DNA of 64,000 nucleotides from Ifrita kowaldi (taxonomy: Eukaryota > Chordata > Aves > Passeriformes > Cinclosomatidae): NCBI GenBank assembly GCA_013398055.1, contig VZRS01007548.1:7780-71779 (forward strand), given 5' to 3'. Numbering within the stretch: position 1 is the stretch's first letter; each line of letters starts with the position of its first letter. This document shows positions 36,951 to 47,874 of this stretch, piece by piece. Made by a program: the position numbers and the translations under genes. The notes below the pieces were generated by a model. That model saw only the letters and a program-made list of their open reading frames with translations, had not been told where the DNA came from and made no database searches.

Positions 36951-36966
36951 GCTTTTTTGGCACATG
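36951..36966. promoter_or_regulatory. CArG-like element and E-box upstream of the TATA box
   Basis: GCTTTTTTGG (36951-36960) differs from the SRF CArG consensus CC(A/T)6GG at one position. CACATG (36961-36966) is a CANNTG E-box next to it. Both lie about 40-55 bp upstream of the TATA box. SRF or bHLH control is inference, in line with the reported role of MRF2 in smooth-muscle differentiation. Confidence 0.35.
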
Positions 36967-37193
36967 ACCTGGAGGGGATGGACAGATCCTTAACCACGGT
37001 CTGCCTCGGCAGTCGCATCTCCTTTGAAAAGGTACTGAGGGAAATAGAAATGTTCCCTCAATTTACTACACTCTGGCACACATATTAAAAGATTAACCTT
37101 CGAATGAAAGGATTCCCAGGCCTGGCCCAACCAGTGGCCAAAGAGGGATGTGGCTGGGCTACCATCAAATACACTTGCATGTGAATTACTTGT

Positions 37194-37229
37194 CCTTTCT
37201 TTCTTTCCTTCTTTCTTTTCTTTCTTTTT
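37194..37229. repeat. CTTT-type pyrimidine tract
   Basis: 36 bases of C and T only, built from CTTT/CCTT units. It lies about 280 bp upstream (in gene sense) of the candidate internal promoter. Confidence 0.9.
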
Positions 37230-40052
37230 AACACATAAAGAAACTAGTTCAAGGCTCCATGTTTTTCAAACACACTTGTTATCCTGAGTTTTGGCACTGT
37301 ACTTTGTACCACACTATAAAGCACTGCTAATGTTTTGCTAAAAGCTTTAAAAGCAAGAAGGCATTTGTTCCTAAATTCCAGGTATATTGAGCTTGCATAT
37401 AAACACTGTTTGAATTGGAGCCTTCCATGGCAGAACTGGCACAAACCCACTACGAAATGGGGTATTTGCATTCTCCCCGTGGCTCAGGAGCTGCAGCAGG
37501 GAAGGTCTGTCTGCAGCACACACAAGGACTATCCCACACGCCCCATGGTATGATTTTAAATCACCTAAAGCCACTCCAGATCTGACACACAATTAACAAG
37601 AAAGCAGCAATAGGAATTAATATCCGAAGAGAAAGTCCTTGCATCTGATATCTACTCTGCAAAAGAAAACATTTGACATAGTTCTGGTCACACTTGAAAC
37701 AAAGCCATTAATATTTGCTCCCTAAACCAGTATAAATAAATGCATTATTTGAAGATTATTGCATTTCAGTGACATTTATTTTGTTCGTGTGAGCTAGGAA
37801 ATATGACTAGGACCAAAGGAAGAACTTACAAGTCACATTCATGTTTTAATTTTGTAATCTTTTGTTTAATTTTTGACATATTCATGAGCACACTGCAAAT
37901 GTCTTGAATTTGTTATTCATAATTATTTTAAAGCAATTTTACACATTTTGTGGCTTAGTCACATTCAGTTTTCCTGACAACACTGGATGTTCAGAATGTA
38001 CTGGACAGCTAAGTGAGTATCCTATGGGTTTTTTTCTGTTTTCTAGTGGAGAAGGACTTCTGGCATGACTACCTAAGAATATCCAAAATTGATTCAATTT
38101 CTTCATGTGTTTGTGCATATGGCTTTCAAATTCATTTTCTGAAAGCATTTGTGGCAGTGAGACCTGATAACTTGCACATTCCCAGAAGGTGAGAACATAA
38201 GCAAAGAAAATTAAAGTGAAAAATGAATAAATAAGTACAGAAAAAAGTTTGCATTATTTGCCACCTCTTTAGTGTGAGTGCCTGTAACCGGAGTATGAGA
38301 GAGACAACACAGTACCAGTTAAAAAACTTTCTTTCCTGTGCATTTGACAACATGATTGCCTTTTGCCAGCGTGTGGTGTTTTCCCACTCCTTTCACCTGC
38401 TGAGTCCTGGCAAACCTTTCAGGTATGGCCAGGGAAAGCACAGCTAGCAGCAAAACGCACACAGTACGAGTGAGCACTCCTCGAGCTCGGAGGAGTCCCC
38501 AAACCGTGGCTGTGCTCCGAACTGCCAAAACACCAGCAATGCCCTACATGTTTTTACTGCAAACTGTTACACCTGAGAGGTTCAATGCAAAGGCTGTGTC
38601 ATGCATAGCACAACGAGTTAGATTATCTGTAGACTGGCGAATCTTTGCTGTCTAAACATATCCCAGTAAGAAGCTGACCTGATGCTCCCAAAGCCTGTTC
38701 TTGCACAAGCTGCCTACAGACTACAGTAATCAAACAAGGACAGTCCAGAGGCATCTGTGCAGGGAAATAAAGACCAGGAATTACAGATAAGCTCAGTAGT
38801 AGGCTCTGACCCACCAAGACAGCCACACAGAAAAGAGAGGAGTTCAAGGCTAATGCTGCTCAGGCTAGCTAGATGTTTCCTCAAAGCCAGAATTTCTTTC
38901 TGTTTGTGAAGCCAAGAAACAGCATCATTGTTCAAAAATTACATCTTCCCCTCCAGCATTCTCACCAATGTGCAAACATCAGGATATTGTAGGTGATTGG
39001 GATAGGCCAGAAGGAGAGAGAGAGGGCAGCTACCCTGCTCACTTAGAAAATTCATAAGGTTGTGGCTACTGTTCTCCAGTCACTACCACTCTCAGTTGTT
39101 CGACTTTCACAGACACTCCCTGCTCAGCAGGACACAATAAACAGGAGAATTTCCAAGCCTCACTGCCTAGAACAACTCCCAGCTCTGGTTTTAACCCACA
39201 AAAAGCAAGTTCTACACTGGGGAAAGAGAAGTACCCAAAAGTGGGAGCTGCCAAAGTCAGCCATGACCATTAACACTACCTACAATGGAACAACACAAGC
39301 TGCCACAACCAGACAGCATATCCACTTGCCACCTTCTCTTCCTATCTGTCCAGGATGAGGAAGCCATCACAGGGCTTACCATCTCCCTGTTACCACGTCA
39401 GCCTCACCTGAGCTACATCCACGCTGAAAATGCCATGTACTGTGTACACACGACCACTTCTAAAGGCACGAGAAAGTCAAGAGACAATGGCTGTGTGGTT
39501 TTGGGGTACCTGAATTTAGCAGGTCAGTTACTGTAAAATTACCTCTTTTTTACGAGTCTGATTATCACTGGAAGTCCAGTGAGTTCAACCCTCCCAATAA
39601 CACTGTTCTCTACAGGCACGTATTTTGGCTGATGCAAAAGATTTGTTGTTATAGGGAGGGTGTTAAAAAAAATAGTGGCCTTCACACAGCTGAGGTCAAG
39701 CTATGTTGGCACTTTGTCAAAATCAGTGGTGTAGCCAAGAGTTTTTAATGAGCCTGGAATGCATTACCTCATTTGTCATACCTGGATCACTTACTCATGC
39801 TGAGCCCAAAATAACCTTGGACCTTGCTGGCTGCTCAGCAAACCATGTAAGTAAACAAGTACTGTACTCATGCCTAAAACATGTATCTTTTAATTGCTTG
39901 CTCCACATTTCTTACTCTAGAGCACATCTAAACAATTGTGATGCCCACAATCAAAGTTCTTGCCTTTCCAGGCCTCTCTGACCTGTGCAACTATTTCCTC
40001 ATACGACTTTTGATTCTGGCTTGCTGATACTCCAGTTTCTAAGAAACACTTC

Positions 40053-40102
40053 AAAAGAAGGAGAAAAAAAGAAAAAAAAAAAAGGAAAAAGGAAAAGAAG
40101 GC
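40053..40102. repeat. A/G-rich purine tract
   Basis: 50 bases of A and G only on the plus strand; simple-sequence DNA in intron 4. Confidence 0.9.
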
Positions 40103-42814
40103 CATTGCCATATTTTGCTGAGGAATGTACTCAGCATTGCTAATGGACTTACAGCTTACACTGCCAACCAGATTATTCTGGCTGCCTGCTGTTTTTTGTG
40201 ACCATGTTTCTGTGGAAAGATGAAGAAAGAACACCATTTTTGCCAACTGCAAAAATCAATGAAAAAAAAAAAATCAACTGAGCTTCTAAAAATCTCCATG
40301 GTGATCAACAAAGAAGGGCCACCAGAAGATCTGGGTCCACATTTACAGTGGGCTCACAGAGTTAGGTGAGCTCTGAATGTAGACGTGAGAGTGTATCAGA
40401 GGGAGATAATCATAAGCCAGGATTTAGGTGGAGCAGTGGAAGTTGCAAGAAGTGAATAAACAGGGACGAACAGTGGTGCTGGGTTCAGAAGAGACATGAG
40501 GCAGGGTGGCAGCATAGCCCCAAATGCATCCACAACCGCTCCTCTCCGAAGGACACCTTGCACAACGTCCCCTCACAGAATCCTTCCTCACTGTGCCAGT
40601 CCTTCACCTGTCTTCTGGTTTCCACACAAGTGCATAAAAGCTGTAACACCAGAATGCTTGGCCCTAAGCTGCAAAACCATCAGGACACACAGAACAGATT
40701 AGGAGATCTCCCCTCCGAGGCAGGTGGAAATGGCAGGATGTGTCAGATTCCAGAGCTATTCATGATTCAGGTGCCAAACAGAAGCTGGAGGTGGCATACA
40801 GAGGTGCCTGGCCATTGAAGTCAAGGTGAGAAGAATGGCTCCAGATCTCCACAAAATCCATGAACTGACCATGCCTGCTAGCACGTGGCAAATAGCTGGC
40901 TGCTAACGACATCCCTAATGCAGTCTGGCAAAAGTCAGCTCTTGGCTGAAAATCATGGTTACATGTTGCACCTTTTAAAATGCAATGAATAGAAAGTTAA
41001 CAGGTTTAATGGCTTTAACACTTACCCCTCTAGGGGGCTTCCGGCATTCTGCAATATCTGGAAGTTAAGAAAAGCATATTGCTGATTTAAGCACGGTCTC
41101 AAAAACTGTTCAAAGTTTAGTTAACCTTGCATAGTTTCTGGAGTCCCAGCTGCTTCCTTGATTTCCCTGTCACCACCATGTCTTTATTTTATCTCCTTCC
41201 CCTCATTCCCTCTTCTGCTTTTTGACTTTGGGACCTTACGTTTAATTTATTTTCCTTTCACCCCGGAAAGTTTATTTAAAAGCTTTTGACTCCTGGAAAC
41301 AGGGTTCAAAAAGGGAGGGCTTGGGGCATTTATTGCTCAGGCACGCTGAGCTGATGAAGAGGAGCAAGCTGCAAGTAACCTAATATTGCATCAAAAGGTT
41401 AGAAATTAAAGCAAGCAAAAGATCAGACTATGCTAAAAAAGCCCCAGACCTGTGTTGAGGAAAAAACAGTATCTACTGAATTTGGGGAAGGTCTCAGCAG
41501 GGCCCTAAGTACACCTATGGAAGCCAATGATGAGCACCTACCAACAACTCAAGCTCTCACCAAGCTGTGCAGGTCACACAGCCTCTCTGCACACACACGA
41601 GCACACCCCTCATGCTTACTCAAGCTGATATAAAACAACTTGAATATTAAAATTATTTTTACTAGACTTTTTCTAAATGAAAACACTTGTTTATAACTTT
41701 ATAACTGAACATGCCAGGCCTGACCGGGAAACTCCAGAGCACAGCAGTGAACAACCTTGCAGGAAACATTAAGGAATCATGCTGCTTTCTAACCCACACG
41801 GAGAAAGAGTGAACTTGTGTAGCCATTTCTGAAAGTTTTGTTTGGGAAATGAGATATCCCATGCTCCATGTGGGGAAAATCAATTTGCTACCTCTCTAAA
41901 GAAAACATTCCCCATTTGGAAATAAGTGTAACAGACACTTCCTTGTGTGGATTAATGTGGAGACATATGACTTGCTGCAGACTGTTGTTCTGACCCCCCT
42001 CCCGACCAGACAATCTCTGAAGAAAGCAAAATGCTAGTATTTTTCATGAATTACAGTTCAGGCTAGCATTGCTTTTAACAGAAAATTGAGAGGCATTGCA
42101 AACATCAGGTTGGCCAATTTCACCAAAAACGGAGTGTTTCTTTTTTCCGTGGAAGACAGAGGTAAGGTCCAGGATGAGGCCTGGAGTCTCTTTTTCTTCA
42201 TTTCAGCATGATTGGATGTTAAGAATTTTCCTTGATCTGGACTTCTTTATGTCCTGCTGACTAATGTGGGTTAAAAAAAAATGGAAAAAAGTTGTAGGTT
42301 TTTTTTTTTTTCTGGACAAAATCTATACATGTGTTGGAAATTATGAAGTGCAGTAAATTGAAAAGGGAAGCTGAAGACTTCAGAGAAAAATCTATGCTTA
42401 ACAAATACGTGACATTCAAGTAGACCTTACAGCAAATTAAAATAATAAGAATAAAAAAATCCGGTGTAGGCCTATTGCTGGCTACAGATGACAGGATTAC
42501 TACTAATGACTCAAAAAGAGACAGAGGTGTTTGGTAAATATTTGTTCCATATTTGCAAAGAAGCCAGATGATATGCTTGCAAAAGAATATAATTAAAGCC
42601 AGTCAATTGACTTGGTTTTACAGAAACCAGATCTTAAAACAACAGAAAAGAAAAACAAACAAAGCACCTTATTTTACACTTTGAAACTATAAGCTTGGTT
42701 AGAGAAACTAGCTGCACACATGGAGCTTACCTGCATTCAGTAAGACAGCTGATTTAATATTAGATAATACTTCGATTAAAAAACAGCACTACATAATTTT
42801 ATTCAAGCGTATAT

Positions 42815-42960
42815 TGAATGGATTAAGAATTGGCTAAATGTAGGCATCAGTAGGGAATTTCTACCAAATGAAAAGATTTCTGGTGGGATTCCACAGGGGC
42901 TGCTCCGAGCCTTGCTAGTATTACAAATTTTCATCAGTGAAATAAATACGAAGTCCCTGA
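42815..42960 (+). mobile_element. CR1-clade LINE relic, reverse-transcriptase region
   Basis: The stretch from GAATGGATTAAGAATTGGCT through GGTGGGATTCCACAGGGGCT to ATTTTCATCAGTGAAATAAA matches the CR1 pattern 'ttgGCTaaatgg... GGGATTCC.CAGGG... ATtTTtATCAgtGA..tggatga'. Translation gives GIPQG, the conserved reverse-transcriptase block usually written SGVPQGSVLGP, followed by LVLQIFISEIN in place of LLFNIFINDLD. It is diverged and fragmentary; an ancient insertion. Confidence 0.6.
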
Positions 42961-43849
42961 CAGTTACATTCACACTGACACAAGGACTGGCACAATGCTA
43001 AGACTGACTCATACAAATGAGTAATCAGAAGGAAAACAGACCAGGAAAACACAATGCTCCTCAATACAGCTCCAGCATGAAACCTGCAAACAAGGATTAC
43101 AGGTCCCATTGACCATGCCAAGGGTGACTGTTGATAGGCCACTCCCCACTGGAAATTCAACATACCCTGATAGGAAGATGCTGTGGCCAACGGGTTATCT
43201 GCCTGCAGGGAGGTCTGAATAACTCAAGCTGTGCTGCGTTTGAGCAAAAATGACTGAGAAGTGACTTCACTAGGTAATAGGAGTGCCTGAAAGGTGAGAA
43301 AAAGCTGGTACTCAGGAGCGAGGAGGCATAACCAGGCATGCCCAGGCACTGCAGTCCCCATACCTGATCCAGTGCCAGAATATGGAGGCATGTGTACAAC
43401 CAGCTTTCTCAAGGCCTTTGGGAAAAGCCTGAGCCAGACACAAGCTGGTGTGCACAGTGCAGGAAGTAACACATGAATTTGAGGGTCTGGAGGGTTGAGG
43501 TATCAGACTGGAGCTGGGTGTCCCGCCTCAGGCACGGCAAGGGCCGGGCCCATGCTGCTGCCAGGAGAGCCTGGCTGCTGCGGGCGGCTGCAGGAGCCTG
43601 GCTGGCTGCACGATGAGGCGTCCAGCTGTCTGGCTCTGGTCCTTCCTCAAACAGCTGTTTCCCTTCTCCTTCAGAAAAAAGGTGGTGAACTGGATGAAAG
43701 AGTTTGCCAGCAATTTTGGCTGATGAGCCACTACTTGGGGTTCATACCAGATTAGATGACTCAGTGGTTCTTCTGGTGAGAAACTGCATGAATATAGGAT
43801 CAAACACAATGAAGTACTGAGCAATGCAGGACAAGGAACATGAAGAGCT

Positions 43850-43975
43850 GCAGCCTTGATTCAGCAAAGTACATGCCTAACTCGTAAAGACCTGGAGCAT
43901 GCAAAGACCTCTGATGACCTCACTGGGGCTATTCACATCTTTGAGGCTGAGCCTGTGTTAAAGCATTGAACACAA
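43850..43975. repeat. Old interspersed palindromic repeat, family 2, copy 3
   Basis: It contains CCTTGATTCAGCAAAGTACA then TGCCTAACTCGTAAAGACC, and after a centre CACTGGGGCTATTCACATCT continues to GTGTTAAAGCATTGAACACA. This follows the family pattern 'gattcagcaaagcacatgcttaactttaag ... cactggggctactcacatgctt ... gtgcttaa'. It is the longest copy in the window. Confidence 0.55.
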
Positions 43976-46139
43976 CCAAGCCAGCATGGCTCTCTCTGTC
44001 ACTAACGGGAAAGAAGCATTCAAGCCCTGAACAAAGAAATCGTCCTATCTCATCATGAAACACCATGTGCTTGGGCAGCATCACAGGATCAGACATGGGT
44101 TCATCAAATTTCCCTTCCCCTCAGAAATCTGCAGTCAATCTCCAGCCCCAAAGCCCTCCATCCCCAAAGGTCACCTCCTGGGAAGCTGCACCCAGCAGAT
44201 AGGGGCTTCACTTTCTGTCGGAGGGTCAGAGCGACACTCAAGAAGTGTAGGTCTGACTTCTCAAAATACTGTGGGTTAAAAAAAAACCAAGCAAGCAAGC
44301 AAAGAAAGGAAAGTGAGCAAATGAGCAGGTTCTAACAGATTATGTAATAGCCAAGACAAAAGCAATGCAAACACAGCAGCAAGAAGTGAAAATGCACAGC
44401 AAACCCATGCAAGTCAGCCTGCCTGATCAAAAGTCATCAGAACACTCAAGGTAGTCCTTCCATTAGAGTGCTATAGAAAAAAAAAAAGGCAAATCTTAAG
44501 GCAGCTTTCCTAACAATATTTCTTTTTCTCTCCAGTAAAAGCCGGCGTTTGTGTAATTGCTGTCTAGCAGAGTCAGCAGTACCCAATGGAGACATGACCT
44601 ACATACCTCAGAAATACAATAGATACGTAACCAGTCGTATCCACGTAGATAGACGGATGAGATGGGCTAATTGACTGATGGACATTGTGCACGAATATAA
44701 ACAGGCAGAAATTCATGCCAGAAGGATAAAATGGACAGTTTCCAAGACCTTACTTTCGGGAATGACAACGGCAGGTACGAAGCAATGATCATCAAGTTGT
44801 GCACAATGTGAAAATGACAAATATATTATTTAAATAATCTCTTGCATTTCTGATTTGGAACTGATTATATAAGATTTTTTTTGTAGTGTAAGAATATTAT
44901 AATTTACTTTCCTTTTTTTCTTTTTCCTTTGCACTTGATCATTGCACTGCGAAGTAATCAAAATTTGTTAGGCATAATCAACCTGCATGAAGATATTAGT
45001 AAAGTGACAAGCAGAAACTACAGAGTAAGCTCCCCCCTTTGATGCCTACATTCAGCTGCCACCACGAGGGCTATGCACGGCATTAGGTGGAGGCAGGAGC
45101 AGTAGCCACAGCCTAAGCTGTGCTCCCATTCACATCTCTGGGTCAGCACCAACTTCACCAGCAGCACTTGCCTTGCCAGGCCCTGCCATCACAGCGCACA
45201 GAGCCAACAAGGGATTTGGGGACAACTCTGCTTCTGCAGACAGCCTGGGAACAAAGCCTTGGCACCCTGGGAGATCTGCACACACCTGACATGGGGTGTT
45301 ATTGCTGAGGTGTGGAGGGGATGCTGCCCAGCACTGCTGAGCACAGGAAGGGATCTGCACTTCTTCACCAGTAAAACACAGCGGTGGAACTCTGCCATTT
45401 TGTCAGGTTGTGTATGAGCAGCTAGGGAATCTGTATAAGTCCCAAAACACCCCAAAAATGGTGGTTTTAAAGTCCTGATTGTCAGATCACGTGCCTAGTT
45501 TAAATGAGTGCAAACCCCATGGATTCTGTGTAATCATCCCAAACATCAACACAAATAAAATTGAACCCATCTCTGCATTTTGGCCCCAGTAAATCTCTAG
45601 CACTCAGAAAAATCCAAATAAAACTGAGCTGTATCCATAAATTTATCTGAGCAGGGCAGGGTTTAAACTAAATATGCAGTCAGTTGAGCAATATTCTTCC
45701 GTAGTCAATACTGGTTCTTAGGAAATTATCTGAGTGAATTAAGTGGAGGACTATTAAACAATTTACACACTTCCTTGTGTTTCAGATGTCTAATTATAGC
45801 TGTGTTTGTCTCTCCCCGCAGAACTGTTGTATACCACATGGTATGCATATTTCAGCATCCAGCATTATTAACTCATGACCGACTGTCAGTTGATCATTAT
45901 CTAACACATGGGGTCTGCAAAAAAAGCCTTATTTGGGCAAAAGCAGGCTCCGGACCCGCTCCCGCTGCATTTTCCCCCAAAAGAACTTCAGTTGGATTAT
46001 TATTTGCTGTCAGTGGAAACTCCGAGGTTACTTATGTGAAATCTGCAGACAGGAAAATAAATGCTCACTGAGTTTAAACACTTAGTTGATATTAAAACCA
46101 TCTCCAGCTTGGCTGGTTTAAAGGAAACTCTCAGTTGCC

Positions 46140-46450
46140 CTCTAGTGTCCCCCTGCTGCCACGCCAGGCAGCCCGCCCGCCACAGCCAAGGTCACACAAT
46201 TTAACCTGATTTCATGCCGGCAGATTTACTATTTGCCTAATATTTTGCACAAAAGGGCAAGGGGGGATGATTTTTACCCCTGGAAATTTCAGGGCTCGGG
46301 CCCTGGAAGCCCAGAGCTTGCATAATGTTTACAGCTGTAATTGCGGCGCATGACACACGGCTTTTATGAGTGAGAATCTCTGAAATCACTCTGTGCGCTG
46401 CACTCCATAAAGTTCATTCATAACTAAAAATAGACTAATGTACAAACTGA
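46140..46450. promoter_or_regulatory. Candidate intronic regulatory element with MEF2 and nuclear-receptor motifs
   Basis: The block has no simple sequence and carries a perfect MEF2 site CTAAAAATAG (46424-46433), a CAAGGTCA extended nuclear-receptor half-site (46187-46194, NR5A/ERR type), and FOX-like TGTTTAC and homeobox-like TAATTG between them. It has a locally higher CpG content than its flanks. The motifs are seen; enhancer function and conservation are inferred. Confidence 0.35.
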
Positions 46451-47802
46451 TTTAGCATTATACTGAAGCTAAGGAACACAGGGAGTCTGCAGAATTCCCT
46501 AATATGGAAGAGAAGCTGAGTTTTCAAAAGCAGCAGTTTATTTGTTTCTGAAAATGGACAACATATGTAAAAGATTTAATATACAGAACCAGGTGTATAT
46601 ATAGCCTAGATCTTCATATGTGCCCATTTTTGTTCTATATAAAGCCTTTATACAGCCTGAAACTATATATTTAATAATAGATTACTAAATTAAGTCTGCA
46701 CAATCACTTCATAAAAAAAAATAATTTCAATTTAAAATACAGCTGTAGGGGTTTGGACAATTTCCTGCATAATAGAGGCCCATCCCTGAAATGTAAATAA
46801 CACCGGTATTAAAACAAGTCAATCAGGCACATCAGGAAAAAAAAAGGTACACGAAAACAAATGCATTTTCCAGTCTATTCTAAGTAAGGATGCCAAACAT
46901 TTATTTTATTTGAATGCAGCTCTGATACATTACTACTGCTTCAACCGGCTTTCCCCTCCCCCCCCAAATGTCCTGTTCTTCCTTAGAGAAATCCAGGGCT
47001 GACTAAGTCTTAACATTTTGAACACAGCAAACCATCAGGGTTTTGCAATAAGAATTATTCACTGTCTTCCTGTGTATTGTCAGTATTCTTAAAATACTGT
47101 TACTATAAAATTAAACAGTGTGCTCTTCAGAAACACATGACGTTGGCTGCTCTGTTTTTTCAACTGTAATTGTGCAATTTTAAAATTCTCTTCTTTCTCA
47201 ATGCCTTCTCCCCAAACAAATACCTTTGATAGTTATAAGGTTACAAAAACAGCTTAGACTTTTTTTTTTTTTAAACTTACAGGCCACCTGTAATATTACT
47301 GACTGATTACACAGTAAGAATGACAAACATTACTTTATTTGGTATATATCCTGACTTAATTATAAGGCCTTCTCTTCTTAATTTGACAAGACTGAAATAT
47401 CACAAGAAGTACATATGGCAATTCAGAAAATATAATCAGGGAAAAGGCGAAATGAACATTTCAGAAGACAAATGATTTGATTTGCATAAGCAGATATTTG
47501 TAAGGCTCCGCCTTTCTCTACTGCCTGAACAGCACTTTCCAGTTCTCTTGCTCTCACTCTCACAGCATAGTTCACAAGCATGGTAATTGCACTTTCTACC
47601 CCAAAGTGTTGCCCCTGTTGGTAAGAGGAGGCTTTTTCCAACAGCAGTCAGTGATGCTGTGGGACTCTGAAGAGGTGACACTGTGCATCCAGGCAAGGAA
47701 GCAGCATGGAGGTGCAGGGACCCTGACCCAGTGGCTCCAGCCATATGTGCTGCCCCAGCACCCTCACTTTTCAGAGGAAGGTTGTGTCTCAGCTTCAACT
47801 AG

Positions 47803-47874
47803 CCAGGGCCCCAAAATACTGAAAATGCCACTGAAATACCAGGGCCCCAAAATACTGAAAATGCCACTGAAATA
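47803..47874. repeat. Exact 36-bp tandem duplication
   Basis: Two adjacent identical 36-base units (47803-47838 and 47839-47874), each starting CCAGGGCCCCAAAATACTGA and ending CACTGAAATA. There are no mismatches, so the duplication is recent or recently homogenised. Confidence 0.97.

Noticed and set aside
38100..38150. Minus-strand peptide ENEFESHMHK, considered as the end of exon 4 (IENESICDEFA)
   Set aside because: The residues do not line up beyond scattered Glu and Phe, and there is no donor in the right phase after them.
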